64,000 nucleotides of DNA. Source: Pseudomonas agarici. GTDB taxonomy: Bacteria; Pseudomonadota; Gammaproteobacteria; Pseudomonadales; Pseudomonadaceae. The first letter of the stretch is position 1, and the number at the start of each line of letters is the position of its first letter. The position numbers and the translations under genes were made by a program. The notes beneath the pieces were generated by a model. That model did not search any database, was not told where the DNA came from, and saw nothing but the letters and a program-made list of their open reading frames with translations. Positions 21,631 to 31,672 of the stretch are shown piece after piece. The stretch covers positions 84,465 to 148,464 of the forward strand of contig NZ_FOAR01000014.1 of the NCBI RefSeq assembly GCF_900109755.1, in the 5' to 3' direction.

Positions 21631-21945
21631 TTAAGCCTGAATACCGGTGATTTTGATCTCGGTGTACCACTGACGGTGGCCCATACGCTTCATGTGATGC
21701 TTACGACGACGGAACTTGATGATGCGGACTTTATCGTGACGACCTTGGGAGATCACTTCAGCCACAACGGTAGCGCCTGCAACAACTGGAGCGCCGATGT
21801 TCACGTCATCGCCATTGGCGACCAACAGAACGCGATCAAAGGTAACGGATTCGCCGGTGGCGATTTCCAGTTTTTCGATCTTCAGGTATTCACCTGGAGC
21901 GACTTTGTACTGCTTGCCGCCGGTAACGATTACTGCGTAAGACAT
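21631..21945 (-). CDS. rplU: 50S ribosomal protein L21
   Basis: 104-aa ribosomal protein, [26 protein letters not shown] at the N-terminus and [14 protein letters not shown] near the end. The reading frame is open for 132 codons upstream, through repeat copy C, but the universal L21 start is at 21945, preceded by GGAGAAAT. First gene of rplU-rpmA, divergent from ispB. Confidence 0.98.
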   Translation of the reverse strand: MSYAVIVTGGKQYKVAPGEYLKIEKLEIATGESVTFDRVLLVANGDDVNIGAPVVAGATVVAEVISQGRHDKVRIIKFRRRKHHMKRMGHRQWYTEIKITGIQA

Positions 21946-22123
21946 GGTATTTCTCCGATAATCCTGCTCACCCAGCGCTTTATAGGTAAAGGTAGTGGCT
22001 GGCATGGCTGCAGGGGGCTGGAACGGCCCCGGTGCAATTGCGTAAGGCAGGTGCTGCCCAGGAAGTTCAGGGTGCGCGATTGTACGCAAGCTGCCCGATC
22101 CTTGCAAGTGCAGACCAGGCGTC

Positions 22124-22250
22124 GTGAACGCGTGGCGAGCGAAGGGAAGACCGGGGAAAAAAGCGGGCGAGGACGCGTAGTTTAGTGGTCTAAATGAGCA
22201 GTGCGAGCCTGCTTTTGCCGCACGATTATCGAGCGCGGCGGCTTGCACTG
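22124..22250 (+). repeat. Intergenic structured repeat, copy C (rplU / ispB gap)
   Basis: Third copy of the element at 17329. It starts GTGAACGCGTGGCGAGCGAA, like copy A. Its stem arms AAAAGCGGGC (22159-22168) and GCCTGCTTTT (22207-22216) pair with one G-U. Two positions that are A-U in copy A are G-C here, which is covariation. It fills the middle of the 380-bp gap between the divergent rplU and ispB starts. Confidence 0.7.
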
Positions 22251-22325
22251 AGCCTGGCGGCGCCTTGACAGGCCGGGACCCCCGCCCTAGCATGCCGCGC
22301 AACCCTTCTGGAGCGACTCTCGCTG

Positions 22326-23294
22326 ATGCAACCCCAAGCATTCTACCGCACGGTGGCGGACGATTTTAGCGCCGTCGACGGCATCATCAAGAAGCAGCTG
22401 ACTTCTCGGGTGCCGCTGGTCTCGAAAATCGGCGACTACATCACCTCGGCCGGGGGCAAACGCCTGCGTCCTTTATTAGTGTTGCTGTGCGGCAAGGCCC
22501 TGGGTCGAGAAGGCGATGACCTACGCCTGCTGGCGGCGACCATCGAGTTCCTGCACACCGCCACCCTGTTGCATGACGATGTGGTCGACATGTCCGGCAT
22601 GCGCCGTGGCCGCTCCACCGCCAACGCCATGTGGGGCAACGCCCCCAGCGTGCTGGTGGGCGACTTCCTGTATTCGCGCTCCTTCGAGATGATGGTCGAA
22701 CTGGGCTCGATGCCGGTCATGAAGATCCTCGCCCAAGCCACGCGTATCATCGCCGAAGGCGAAGTGCTGCAGTTGTCCAAGGTGCGTGACGCCAGTACCA
22801 CCGAAGAAACCTACATGGAAGTTATCCGCGGTAAGACCGCGATGCTCTTCGAAGCCTCCACCCACAGTGCCGCCGCCCTGTGCCAGGCCACGGAGGAACA
22901 AGCCGAAGCCCTGCGCACCTTCGGCGACCACCTGGGCATAGCCTTCCAGTTGGTCGACGACCTGCTGGACTACAAAGGCGATGCCCAGACCCTGGGCAAG
23001 AACGTCGGTGACGACCTCGCCGAAGGCAAGCCGACCCTGCCGCTGATCTATACCATGCGCGAAGGGACACCGGAGCAGGCCACCCTGGTACGCCAGGCGA
23101 TCCAGAAAGGCGGGATCGAGGACCTGGAAAGCATTCGCGCCGCTGTTGAAGCCTCGGGTTCGCTGGAATACACCGCGCAACTGGCCCGTGACTACGTCGC
23201 ACGCGCAATCGCTTGTCTGGAAGTCTTGCCAGCCAGCGAGTATCGCGATGCGCTGGTAGAACTGAGTGAATTCGCGGTCGCCCGTACTCACTGA
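22326..23294 (+). CDS. ispB: Polyprenyl (octaprenyl/nonaprenyl) diphosphate synthase IspB
   Basis: 322-aa long-chain trans-prenyltransferase making the ubiquinone side chain. The first Asp-rich motif ([15 protein letters not shown]), GKTAMLFE and the second motif ([12 protein letters not shown]) are intact. [12 protein letters not shown] is also typical. It diverges from rplU-rpmA, a conserved arrangement in gamma-proteobacteria. Chain length cannot be read from the sequence; Pseudomonas uses Q9. Confidence 0.95.
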   Translation: MQPQAFYRTVADDFSAVDGIIKKQLTSRVPLVSKIGDYITSAGGKRLRPLLVLLCGKALGREGDDLRLLAATIEFLHTATLLHDDVVDMSGMRRGRSTANAMWGNAPSVLVGDFLYSRSFEMMVELGSMPVMKILAQATRIIAEGEVLQLSKVRDASTTEETYMEVIRGKTAMLFEASTHSAAALCQATEEQAEALRTFGDHLGIAFQLVDDLLDYKGDAQTLGKNVGDDLAEGKPTLPLIYTMREGTPEQATLVRQAIQKGGIEDLESIRAAVEASGSLEYTAQLARDYVARAIACLEVLPASEYRDALVELSEFAVARTH

Positions 23295-23304
23295 TCGCGG
23301 CGGT

Positions 23305-23415
23305 CTGTGGGAGCGGCCAATCGACGTCCGATTGCCCGCTTCGCTTCTGGCGTCCTTGAGACCCCTTCACAGCCAAGCCGCAATGCCGGACCGGCCCGCC
23401 CACAACGCTCCTTCT
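23305..23415. repeat. REP-like intergenic element (ispB / yjdM gap)
   Basis: Begins with TGTGGGAGCGG, a common Pseudomonas REP-like core, and ends with GC-rich GGCCCGCCCACAACGCTCC. It shares the 17-mer CAAGCCGCAATGCCGGA (23374-23390) with the REP-like element at 24316-24332. Confidence 0.55.
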
Positions 23416-23471
23416 CAGGCAAAACCCTATATAATGTGCGTTTTTAGCCTTCCTGAACCTGAGGAGCCTTA

Positions 23472-23813
23472 GTGAGCACGTTGCCAGCCTGCCCGAAATG
23501 CAATAGCGAATTCACCTACGAAGACGGTACCCAACTGGTCTGCCCGGAATGCGCCCATGAATGGTCCGCTACCGACGAAGCCGGGACGGCGGCCGCTGAC
23601 AGCGTGAAAAAAGATGCCGTGGGCAACGTCCTGCAAGATGGCGATACCATCACTGTGATCAAAGACCTTAAAGTCAAGGGCACCTCCCTGGTAGTCAAGG
23701 TCGGGACCAAGGTCAAGAACATCCGCCTGTGCGACGGCGATCACGATATCGACTGTAAGATCGACGGCATCGGACCCATGAAGCTGAAATCAGAGTTCGT
23801 CAAAAAGGTCTGA
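23472..23813 (+). CDS. yjdM: YjdM/PhnA family zinc-ribbon protein
   Basis: 113-aa cytoplasmic protein of the PhnA/YjdM family. The N-terminal zinc ribbon (CPKCNSEF...CPEC) is followed by the family core [26 protein letters not shown] and [27 protein letters not shown]. Starts at GTG with GAGGAG six bases upstream. Despite the old name, a phosphonate function is not established; no phn genes are nearby. Confidence 0.92.
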   Translation: MSTLPACPKCNSEFTYEDGTQLVCPECAHEWSATDEAGTAAADSVKKDAVGNVLQDGDTITVIKDLKVKGTSLVVKVGTKVKNIRLCDGDHDIDCKIDGIGPMKLKSEFVKKV

Positions 23814-23938
23814 ACAAACACGGCATCTCCCCTGAGAGCCAGCTCCCACGGGAATCACAGCGCACCCCTACGCTTGACGCCAGACAACTCATCCACAGAA
23901 AAACCGGGAATTCGCTAATAGGTACTTGTCATTTGTTG

Positions 23939-23957
23939 AATAAGAACTATTCTCATT
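23939..23957 (+). promoter_or_regulatory. Candidate Fur box upstream of the 85-aa gene
   Basis: AATAAGAACTATTCTCATT matches the typical pseudomonad Fur site AATGAGAATCATTCTCATT at 16 of 19 positions. It overlaps a plausible promoter (TTGTCA at 23926, TATTCT at 23948) and lies 24 bp before the next start codon. Confidence 0.7.
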
Positions 23958-23981
23958 GATACCCATCAAGGAGATGAGACC

Positions 23982-24239
23982 ATGACTTATTTGATCGATG
24001 CTTGGCTGGACCGCCCACACCCTTATCTGCGCATCCTGCATCGGGAAACCGGTGAAGTTTGTGCAGTCCTGGAAGAAGAAGCCCTGAATGAACTACAGGA
24101 CCAGGGTGACCTGGATGTCAGCAGCCTGAGCTCCAGTGAGCCGTTGGTGCTCAAAGAACTGGTGCGCAGTCTGTTTCTATTCTGTTATGCCCGGGCCTTG
24201 CGCCCGACGGGAGACCTGAACAGCAAGCTGCAGGTGTGA
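23982..24239 (+). CDS. Conserved small Pseudomonas protein (PA4570-like), probably iron-regulated
   Basis: 85-aa protein of unknown function (MTYLIDAWLDRPHPYLRIL ... LKELVRSLFLFCYARALRP). It has no signal peptide, membrane helix or Cys cluster. It is acidic in the middle (LEEEALNELQDQGDLDVSS). A good AAGGAG ribosome-binding site precedes ATG. Position after ispB/yjdM matches PA4570 of P. aeruginosa, which I recall being induced by iron starvation; the Fur-like box just upstream fits. Function cannot be assigned. Confidence 0.8.
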   Translation: MTYLIDAWLDRPHPYLRILHRETGEVCAVLEEEALNELQDQGDLDVSSLSSSEPLVLKELVRSLFLFCYARALRPTGDLNSKLQV

Positions 24240-24267
24240 CAACGATGCCTGTGCCGGTGCGATTCCC

Positions 24268-24346
24268 GTGGGAGCAGGACCTGGTGGCCCTCAAGGGTGC
24301 CAGAAGCTTCGCGGGCAAGCCGCAATGCCGGAGCACCTGCTCCTAC
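24268..24346. repeat. REP-like inverted pair downstream of fklB
   Basis: Arms GTGGGAGCAGG (24268-24278) and CCTGCTCCTAC (24336-24346) pair at 10 of 11 positions, as in a two-REP BIME-like unit. It contains the 17-mer shared with the element near 23374. It sits between the convergent 85-aa gene and fklB and may act as a shared terminator. Confidence 0.6.
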
Positions 24347-24360
24347 AGGGCCGTAACTTG

Positions 24361-24978
24361 TTACAGAACGTCGAGCAACTCGACGTCGAACACCAGAACG
24401 CTGTGCGGCGGAATGCTGCCAACGCCTTGAGCGCCGTAGGCCAATTCACTCGGCACATACAGGCGCCATTTGCTGCCGGTATTCATCAGTTGCAGGGCTT
24501 CGGTCCAACCGGCAATCACGCCGCCTACCGGGAACTCGGCCGGCTGGCTACGCTCGTAGGAACTGTCGAACACGGTGCCGTCGATCAGAGTGCCGTGGTA
24601 GTGCGTGCGAACCGTGTCTTCACGGGATGGCTTGGCGCCTTCGCCTTGGGTCAGCACCTCGAACTGCAAGCCCGATGCCAGGGTAGTGATGCCCTCACGC
24701 TTGGCGTTTTCAGCCAGGAATGCCAAGCCGGTCGCAGCCGCGGCTTCAGCCTTGGTGGCGGCCTCGGCCTGCATGACTTCACGGATAACCTTGAAGCTGG
24801 CGGACAGTTCATCCTGGCCCACACGGCTAGGCTTACCACCGAATGCGTCAGTCAGGCCGGCCAGGATTGCATCGAGACTCACGCCCGGTGGCGGGTTGTC
24901 ACGCAGTTGGTCGCCCAACTGACGGCCAATACCGTAGCTGACGCGGGTTTCGTCGGTGGACAGATTTACTTCGGACAT
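24361..24978 (-). CDS. fklB: FKBP-type peptidyl-prolyl isomerase FklB
   Basis: 205-aa protein with an N-terminal dimerisation domain (TDETRVSYGIGRQLGDQL, LAENAKREG) and a C-terminal FKBP catalytic domain (TVRTHYHGTLIDGTVFDSSYERSQPAEFPVGGVI, GWTEALQLMNTGSKWRLYVPSELAYG). No signal peptide is visible, so it is likely the cytoplasmic FklB (FKBP22) rather than periplasmic FkpA. Single gene; the 304 bp upstream (24979-25282) hold no gene I can support. Confidence 0.93.
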   Translation of the reverse strand: MSEVNLSTDETRVSYGIGRQLGDQLRDNPPPGVSLDAILAGLTDAFGGKPSRVGQDELSASFKVIREVMQAEAATKAEAAAATGLAFLAENAKREGITTLASGLQFEVLTQGEGAKPSREDTVRTHYHGTLIDGTVFDSSYERSQPAEFPVGGVIAGWTEALQLMNTGSKWRLYVPSELAYGAQGVGSIPPHSVLVFDVELLDVL

Positions 24979-25282
24979 TTCACTGCTCCGCTATGGGTCT
25001 GCTTTGGAAAACACCCTGAAACATGGCATTTCCCTCGCGCCCGGAACCAAAAAGGGCAAGCAGACTAGCACAGAAGCGTCCAGCGTTAGCAGCCTCGCCA
25101 ACCAAAATGGCAGAAGGCGATGGCACCCGCATGCGCCCCTCGACACCGGCAGGCACTCCACACATTTCGTCGTGTACCGGACCCACTGAAACGGCAGCGT
25201 TGGCATCAGCACAAGGCGAAAACGATACCGCCCATGCGTTTCACAACACACGGGCGGCACGAGAGACTACAAAGCGCGCTGA

Positions 25283-25771
25283 TCAGTACTTGGTCAACTT
25301 GTCCAGGTAACCCATCGCAAAGGCCGAGACCACAAAGGTCATATGGATGATCACATACCACTGCAAGTGCACCGGATCGATGTTCTTGGCGTCCATGAAT
25401 ACCCGCAGCAGATGAATCGAGGAAATTGCCACGATGGAAGCCGCCACCTTCATTTTCAACGAAGTGGAATCCATCTTGCCCAGCCAACTGAGCTTCTCCT
25501 TGTCTTCGTCGATATCCAGTTGGGAAACGAAGTTCTCGTAGCCGGAGATCATCACCATCACCAGCAACCCGCCCACCAACGCCATGTCGATCAGCGACAG
25601 CAGCACCAGGATCAAGTCGGCCTCGGCCATGGCGAACACGTTGGGGATGACGTGAAGCACCTCCTGGAAAAATTTCAGCGCCAATGCCAGCAATCCTAAG
25701 GACAACCCGAAGTAGATCGGCGCCAGGAGCCAGCGCGAGGCATACATTGCATTTTCGATAAACCGTTCCAT
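25283..25771 (-). CDS. UPF0114 family membrane protein (YqhA-like)
   Basis: 162-aa inner-membrane protein of the UPF0114/YqhA family, function unknown. Three to four hydrophobic segments are visible, with the family motifs [49 protein letters not shown] and [13 protein letters not shown]. The start is set at MERFIENAM, the conserved N-terminus; the frame is open 58 codons further up without homology. Confidence 0.92.
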   Translation of the reverse strand: MERFIENAMYASRWLLAPIYFGLSLGLLALALKFFQEVLHVIPNVFAMAEADLILVLLSLIDMALVGGLLVMVMISGYENFVSQLDIDEDKEKLSWLGKMDSTSLKMKVAASIVAISSIHLLRVFMDAKNIDPVHLQWYVIIHMTFVVSAFAMGYLDKLTKY

Positions 25772-25944
25772 GAATCTCACATATCGCCTGAAAATGGCGA
25801 CGAGTATACCAGCCGTGAAACTCGAGGGAAAAAAGCACGCGGCAACTGCCTCGTTCAACAGAGTGAGCGCTCTACAACGGCGATTTTCTGCTAGTGTCGA
25901 CATCAACGACCTCGCGCATGCACTGTGGACAGGAAAATTCAACA

Positions 25945-27771
25945 ATGGATTTGCGACGCCCCCTGGGTTGCCTCGGACTCTCGGTAGCTCTGCTGATAAG
26001 CGGCTGCTCCCCCAACGATAAACAGCAACAGATCAGTCTCGAGGAAAAAACCGCACAATTCGAAAAAACCCTCGACGCAATCCAAGACCCCAAGCTCAAG
26101 GACGCCGTCGCAGACCTCGGCGGCTCATTGCTGCTGCTCGAACGCGCCCGAGCGCGCCTGCAGAACAAGCCGATCGAGACCCAGTACAGCGACGATGCCC
26201 TGGCGCTGCTTAAGCACTATCCCACTCCGCAGGCCTTGGCCGACACCTATATCAACGGGTTGTTCGTGCTGCGCAAGGACTCCAGCTCCGACTACCTGAC
26301 TGACCTGCAGCCGATCTTCCCGTTCAGTTTCAACTATCCCGCGGGGTTCCCCTTCCCCCATGCGTTGGAATGGCAGTCGGTAACCTTAAGTAACAAGCAG
26401 GTCGTTCCCTTCCAACCAGAATGGTCGGAAACCGATCCCGGCATTCAGTTGAGCCCGTCCAGCGCCAACGTGACCAATCCGGACGAGCTGACGGTGACCT
26501 ACCCTTACATCGATGGAGTAGAAGTCGAAAATCGCAACCAACCCCAGCCATTGACCCTGCACGGCAAGATCGAAGTGATTGCGCCTCGCAAGGTCTTTAC
26601 CTTCAACCTGACCCGCCAAGACATCGGCAAACAACAGAACAATGAAAACATCAATCTGACCCTGGTCTCCCTTGACCGGAACAATGCTGAGATCGAACTA
26701 CGCAATAGCGCGTCGCAAGCCGCGCCGGTCGGCGATACCCCGCTGAACTCACTGATCGTCCAGGCCAAGGACAGCACCGGACAGCTCCTGGCGCGCTCGG
26801 GGGCCATCAATGAAAACGCCGCGCAGATCGCGTTCTACCAGCAGCAGTTGGATGAAATGCTCAAGCAGAAAAGTTGGAGCGACGCATTCGAGCAGAAACT
26901 CGACAATCAGCGAAAAGACTTCGAGGCCAAGCAGAGCAGCCATTACATCCGTGTGTACTTCAATGGCATCGTTGACACGCTGGAAATCAGCGTGCTGGAT
27001 TTCTCCGGCGCCACCGTCAACCGCAAGGAGTTAGACCTTCCGATACGCCAGTTCGACAACACCACCCGCCAGGAAATTCGCCCACTGCCGATGCCAGTAG
27101 TGGTGTACGACGACCAGGCGACCCACTACCTCAAGGGCGCCAACCTCGACGCCGAACACCTGAAAAAAAGCATCAGCATCAGCCAGTCAGTGGACGACGC
27201 CAGTGCCGCGCGCATTGAGTTCTACCATCCGAAGACCTTCAACGACGAGCTGCTCGGTACCTCTTTCAGTCCTGGCGACAGCCCCGTAACGTTCTTTGCC
27301 GAAGACGAACAGGGAAAACGCGGTAAACCGCTGGAACTGTCCAGGGAAGCGTTCGAGGTCAATCCACTGGAAAGCACCATCACCTACGACCTCAACCTAT
27401 TCCCGGACACGCCGGCCTATGCTGTCGGTTCGATACCGCTGTTTCTCGCCGAGGTCCAGAAAAACACCCTGGACGCTCGCCAGCTTCCCAAAGGCCTGGA
27501 ACTCAAGGGCAACGCGCTGGTGGTCGAGCAGAAGCTGTTCCCGGTCGAATCCTGGCGCTTTTATGCCAAGGACGACAGCGGCAACTACCTGAAGGAAATA
27601 CTCGCCACCCGCCACAATGAGAAAGCCGACTCGCCGCCGCTGTATGAAGTGCACTACTTCTACGGCCAACCGACACATCTGGAAAGCTACCAGCGCACGA
27701 ACCTGAAGACCATCGAGTACGGTTTCGAAGTCAAGCTCGACAAGGCGCGCAGCAACGAACCTGCCGAGTAG
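25945..27771 (+). CDS. Uncharacterised large lipoprotein
   Basis: 608-aa predicted outer-membrane or periplasmic lipoprotein. The signal peptide ends in a lipobox LISG-C with Cys21, followed by Ser, so outer-membrane sorting is expected. A short helical stretch ([30 protein letters not shown]) leads into a long, mostly beta-rich region without cysteines. I recognise no domain. ATG at 25945 follows AGGAAA; an in-frame start 17 codons earlier would bury the signal sequence. It diverges from the UPF0114 gene and converges with a small conserved gene. No partner operon is seen. Confidence 0.75.
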   Translation: MDLRRPLGCLGLSVALLISGCSPNDKQQQISLEEKTAQFEKTLDAIQDPKLKDAVADLGGSLLLLERARARLQNKPIETQYSDDALALLKHYPTPQALADTYINGLFVLRKDSSSDYLTDLQPIFPFSFNYPAGFPFPHALEWQSVTLSNKQVVPFQPEWSETDPGIQLSPSSANVTNPDELTVTYPYIDGVEVENRNQPQPLTLHGKIEVIAPRKVFTFNLTRQDIGKQQNNENINLTLVSLDRNNAEIELRNSASQAAPVGDTPLNSLIVQAKDSTGQLLARSGAINENAAQIAFYQQQLDEMLKQKSWSDAFEQKLDNQRKDFEAKQSSHYIRVYFNGIVDTLEISVLDFSGATVNRKELDLPIRQFDNTTRQEIRPLPMPVVVYDDQATHYLKGANLDAEHLKKSISISQSVDDASAARIEFYHPKTFNDELLGTSFSPGDSPVTFFAEDEQGKRGKPLELSREAFEVNPLESTITYDLNLFPDTPAYAVGSIPLFLAEVQKNTLDARQLPKGLELKGNALVVEQKLFPVESWRFYAKDDSGNYLKEILATRHNEKADSPPLYEVHYFYGQPTHLESYQRTNLKTIEYGFEVKLDKARSNEPAE

Positions 27772-27775
27772 TGCC

Positions 27776-28108
27776 TCAGTGCAGTTCGCAGCCGCCGGGA
27801 TGTCGACCGCGCTTGCCGTTGATCTGCCGTAGCTGGGCCTGCAGATGCAGGCGCCAAATCTGCGGTTCCTCGGCCAACTGGTAGCCGTGCAGAGTCAGAC
27901 TTTCGACAATCGAGTCGAGGATCGATTCAGCGACGAAGGGGCCATGGAAAGGCCCCTGGGACTTGATCGCGGAAGGTTGCTCACCGGCCATTCCAGCGGC
28001 GAACAAGAGAGTCCACATACCATTATCACCGGCGAGCGGGCGGATAACGCATTCGATACGGGTGACCAGACCCAGGCATTGGCGGGTAAGACAAAGGCTG
28101 CGCGACAT
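27776..28108 (-). CDS. Conserved hypothetical protein (PA4575-like)
   Basis: 110-aa protein, MSRSLCLTRQCLGLVTRIECVIRPLAGDNGMWTLL at the start, ending with a basic RQINGKRGRHPGG. No signal peptide or membrane helix. It converges on the lipoprotein gene with 4 bp between stops. The position before the Lon-related protease matches a conserved small Pseudomonas gene. Function unknown. Confidence 0.65.
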   Translation of the reverse strand: MSRSLCLTRQCLGLVTRIECVIRPLAGDNGMWTLLFAAGMAGEQPSAIKSQGPFHGPFVAESILDSIVESLTLHGYQLAEEPQIWRLHLQAQLRQINGKRGRHPGGCELH

Positions 28109-28325
28109 GGCGGCGACCCTCGGTAAGTCCTGTCTTCAGCCTCCTGCGGGAAGCTGTATCGTTCCAGTGACTACAGTGGATGTCCCTGCCCAGAGAATAG
28201 AATAAATCCACCGCACACAGAGTGTTGGAGGACCAACGGACGCAAAAGTTCTGATCATGGAAAACAACTTCAGGCGCAGCGTGCGGGAGCTGGCTTGCCA
28301 GCAAAGCTTTTTTGGCGGCTTTAAG

Positions 28326-28362
28326 GGCTCTTTCGTCGGCCAGCCTACCCCACGAAAGAGCC
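28326..28362. terminator. Strong hairpin downstream of the Lon-related protease gene
   Basis: Perfect 11-bp arms GGCTCTTTCGT / ACGAAAGAGCC with a 15-base loop, 32 bp beyond the protease stop. A REP-like core GGGAGCTGGCTTGCCAGC is immediately to the left (28268-28285). No T tract, so it may protect the mRNA end rather than terminate. Confidence 0.5.
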
Positions 28363-28393
28363 TACTCTCACAGTCTATGCAGGCCGTTAGCCG

Positions 28394-30832
28394 TCAGGAC
28401 GCTTTGACCTGCGCCAGCGCCTGCTCGGCGGCCTCCTTGTCGGCTTCCCTAAGGTCGTCTTCGCCGATCATTTCGGCGATCACCCGCAGACGCTCCACTA
28501 CCCTTGCATTGACACTGCCCTGCGGGAACTGGCCGTCGGCATCCGGCTCGCCGGCGGGCTCGCCCACCAGTAGGCTCAGCGCCTCGTCGGCCTGACGTAC
28601 CGCATACACATGGAATTGTCCGGCGCGCACGGCGTGCAGAACCTTCTCATCAAGCATCAGCGTGGCGACGTTGGCCTGCGGGATGATCGCCCCCTGCTCG
28701 CCGGTCAGGCCACGGGCTTCACAGAGCCGGAAGAAGCCCTCGATCTTCTCGTTGACCCCGCCGACCGCCTGCACTTCCCCGAACTGGTTGATCGAGCCGG
28801 TAATGGCGAAGCATTGTTTGAGCGGAGTTTTCGACAAGGCCGAAATCAGCGTGCAGGCCTCACCGAGAGAGGCGCTGTCGCCGTCAACATAACCGTAGGA
28901 CTGCTCCAGGGCGATACTCGCGCAGATCGCCAGGGGAAACTCCTGGGCATAACGACTGCCCAAGTAGCCAGTGAGGATCATCACGCCCTTGGAGTGAATC
29001 GGCTGCCCGAGATTGACTTCGCGCTCGATGTCGACGATCCCGCTGCCACCCGGATACACCGTGGCGGAAATCCGCGCCGTTACGCCAAACGCCGAATCGC
29101 CGACTTCCAGCACCGTCAAGCCGTTGCACTTACCGACCGCAGCACCGGCAGTATCGATCAGGATGATCCCCGCCAGCATATCGTCGAGAATCCGCGCCGA
29201 AACCCGGCCGGTACGCGTGGCCTTGGCCTTGAGCGCCCGTTCGATATGACCGGCATCGGTCCGCTCGTCGCCAGCCAGGTGACGGATGAAATCCGCTTCG
29301 CTGACCAGTTGGAACAGATCGCCGATCCGCGCCGACAGACGCCCCTGATGCTCGGCCAGGCGCGCACTGTAGGTCGCCAGCCGGGCTACCGCATCGGCGG
29401 TCAAGGGGGCCATGCCTTCCTCCGAGGTACGGGTCTTGAGCAACTGGGCGAACTGCTCCAGGCTTTCATCGACCATCGGGATGTCTTCGTCGAAGTCCAC
29501 CAGCACCCTGAACATTTCCTGGAAGTCCGGATCCAGGTCCTGCAGGGTGTAGTACAACTGTCGCGCGCCGATGATGATGACCTTGACCTGCAATGGCATC
29601 ATCTGCGGCGTCAGGGTCACGGTCGCCAGACGCCCCAACTCGCCCAGCGGCGACTCCATCTTCAACTTGCGCGACTGTAAGGCGCGCTTGAGTGCATCCC
29701 AGACGAACGGCTCGCTAAGCATCTTCTCCGCTTCGAGGATCAGGAAACCACCGTTGGCGCGATGCAGCGCACCCGGACGCAATTGCCGGTAGGTGGTGTA
29801 CAGCGCCCCCTGATCGGTGCTGTATTCGATACGACCGAACAGATTATCGTAGGTCGGGTGCGGCTCGAACACCACCGGCGCACCGCCGCTGGCCGGATGG
29901 CCGACCACCAGGCTCGGCGCGTACTGCTCTTCCAGCACCTTGCGGGCCACGGCGTCGGTCTTGCTGTCGTCCACCAATTGCTCGACCACGGTCTTGAGCA
30001 GGTTGACCTGCATCGCTTGCAGGTAACCGCAGACTGCCGCGTTCTCGGCATATTTCTCCGACAGCGGCGCGAGCAAAGGCTGTAAGGCCAGGGTAATGGT
30101 TTCTTCGTTCAACTGGCGTAACTGATTGCTCGATTCGCGCTTCCATTGCGGCAGGCTCGCGAGCTCTTCGTTGAGACGCTCTTCGAGGTCGGCGATATCG
30201 GTATGGAAACGCTCGCGCTCGGCCTCCGGCAATTGGGCGAACTCCGCCTCGTCGAGGGCTTTGCCGTCACTCATCGGGGTAAAGGCGATATTGCTGCTGT
30301 CGCGATACAGGGCGACTTCCTTTTCCAGCGCCAGGCGTTCGATCACATCCAGGGCACGGTCATAACGCTGGTTGAACGCACGGTCGATGGCACTTTTCTT
30401 CTGCTGGTAGGACGGATGCTCGAACACTGCCGGAAACGTCGCCAGCAGATTGTCGATCAGACCGTTGATATCGCTGATGAACGCGCCGGCCTCGCCTGCG
30501 GGCAACTCCAGCGCCCGTGGCTCGCGCGGCTCATCGAAATTATTGACGTAGACCCAATCCGAGGGGGTCTGCAGGCGTTTGCCTTCCGCCTTCAGGTAGC
30601 GTTTGACGAAGGAAAAACGCCCGGTACCAGGCTCTCCCATGACAAACACGTTGTAACCGGGGCGTGGCATCGCCACCCCAAACTGCAACGCTTCGACCGC
30701 GCGTTCCTGGCCAAGCACACCGCGAAAGGGCTCCAGATCATTGGTGGTAGAGAAGCTGAACTGTTCAGCGGAGAAAGGGCGAGTCAGCGCTTCGGGCGCT
30801 AGACGCAGGCTGGCAGCAACAGAATCAGGCAT
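28394..30832 (-). CDS. Lon-related ATP-dependent protease (LonB/AAA_32 type)
   Basis: 812-aa ATP-dependent protease related to archaeal LonB rather than classical Lon. It lacks the Lon N domain. A P-loop-like VMGEPGTGRFSF lies near the N-terminus and LDADFQ-type AAA motifs follow (LILEAEKMLSEPFVWDALKRAL). The C-terminal Lon peptidase domain has the Ser-Lys dyad: S653 in VDGDSASLGE and K696 in GGVNEKIEGF. In E. coli the analogous protein is YcbZ/LonH-like, with unclear substrates. Single gene. Confidence 0.9.
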   Translation of the reverse strand: MPDSVAASLRLAPEALTRPFSAEQFSFSTTNDLEPFRGVLGQERAVEALQFGVAMPRPGYNVFVMGEPGTGRFSFVKRYLKAEGKRLQTPSDWVYVNNFDEPREPRALELPAGEAGAFISDINGLIDNLLATFPAVFEHPSYQQKKSAIDRAFNQRYDRALDVIERLALEKEVALYRDSSNIAFTPMSDGKALDEAEFAQLPEAERERFHTDIADLEERLNEELASLPQWKRESSNQLRQLNEETITLALQPLLAPLSEKYAENAAVCGYLQAMQVNLLKTVVEQLVDDSKTDAVARKVLEEQYAPSLVVGHPASGGAPVVFEPHPTYDNLFGRIEYSTDQGALYTTYRQLRPGALHRANGGFLILEAEKMLSEPFVWDALKRALQSRKLKMESPLGELGRLATVTLTPQMMPLQVKVIIIGARQLYYTLQDLDPDFQEMFRVLVDFDEDIPMVDESLEQFAQLLKTRTSEEGMAPLTADAVARLATYSARLAEHQGRLSARIGDLFQLVSEADFIRHLAGDERTDAGHIERALKAKATRTGRVSARILDDMLAGIILIDTAGAAVGKCNGLTVLEVGDSAFGVTARISATVYPGGSGIVDIEREVNLGQPIHSKGVMILTGYLGSRYAQEFPLAICASIALEQSYGYVDGDSASLGEACTLISALSKTPLKQCFAITGSINQFGEVQAVGGVNEKIEGFFRLCEARGLTGEQGAIIPQANVATLMLDEKVLHAVRAGQFHVYAVRQADEALSLLVGEPAGEPDADGQFPQGSVNARVVERLRVIAEMIGEDDLREADKEAAEQALAQVKAS

Positions 30833-31109
30833 CGGGCTTCCTTACATCAGGCGGGGCAGATAACGGCATTCTGGCGCTGGCCGTACCCGACTGGCAAGGC
30901 AAGCGACAGGTGATTCCGCACAACGGGACAAAAGCCCTGGAAACAGGGCTGCAACACGATGTCTATCTTATTCACCCGGGGAAAAAACACGGAACCCTCG
31001 GATCGTGCCTAAACTCCAATGTGCACGGCTGGACTGATAACCGGCCCACCGGCGCTCTCACAGGCCGGACACCCTTGTCCATTGGTATGCACATAAAGAG
31101 AATAAAGCT

Positions 31110-31598
31110 ATGAAACGGATTCTTCTCGGTACTCTCTTCACCGTTGTCTCCTTCCAGGCCATGGCCCAGGCGCCAGGCGGCCCGGATTGCGGTTGGGGCA
31201 ACATGCTGTTCAAAGGTCAACGTGGCACCCCGGCACACTTCCTGGCCTCCACCACCAACGGCACTTCAGGTAACGCCACCTTCGGGATGACGTCCGGCAC
31301 CAACGGCTGTACCACCAAAGACGCCCTGACCTACGGCGGCAAATCCTGGATTGCCATGAATGGCATGATGAACGAGCTGTCCGAAGACATGGCCAAGGGT
31401 CAGGGCGAGGCACTGACCACCTATGCCGTGGTCCTGGGTGTGGCGCCGCAAGACCGCGCCCATTTCGCGGCCGTGACCCACGAGCACTTCCAGCAGATCT
31501 TCAGCCAGGCTGACGTGACCGCCGACGACGTGCATACCAATACCCTGGCCGTACTCAAGAGCGATCCGCGCCTGGCCAAATACGCGCCTCAGGCCTAA
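31110..31598 (+). CDS. DUF3015 family exported protein
   Basis: 162-aa protein with signal peptide MKRILLGTLFTVVSFQAMAQA and a DUF3015 body (GPDCGWGNMLFKGQRGTPAHFLASTTNGTSGN, TFGMTSGTNGC). The Cys pair may form a disulphide in the periplasm. It is followed by a hairpin and then, 75 bp on, by a DUF4105 gene. Function unknown; the pairing with the DUF4105 gene is kept in P. aeruginosa as I recall. Confidence 0.88.
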   Translation: MKRILLGTLFTVVSFQAMAQAPGGPDCGWGNMLFKGQRGTPAHFLASTTNGTSGNATFGMTSGTNGCTTKDALTYGGKSWIAMNGMMNELSEDMAKGQGEALTTYAVVLGVAPQDRAHFAAVTHEHFQQIFSQADVTADDVHTNTLAVLKSDPRLAKYAPQA

Positions 31599-31607
31599 CC
31601 GCACCCC

Positions 31608-31629
31608 GCCCGCTCCTCCTGGAGCGGGC
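31608..31629 (+). terminator. Hairpin after the DUF3015 gene
   Basis: Perfect 9-bp stem GCCCGCTCC / GGAGCGGGC with a TCCT loop, 9 bp after the stop. No T tract follows, so it may be an attenuator or mRNA-stabilising hairpin between the DUF3015 and DUF4105 genes. Confidence 0.5.
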
Positions 31630-31672
31630 ACTCCCTGCCCGACCCTCGTTCGTCTGACAACAGTTGCCCATC

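Noticed and set aside
24979..25282. Possible small gene in the gap upstream of fklB
   Set aside because: Several short open frames exist, none with a good start, signal peptide or family features.
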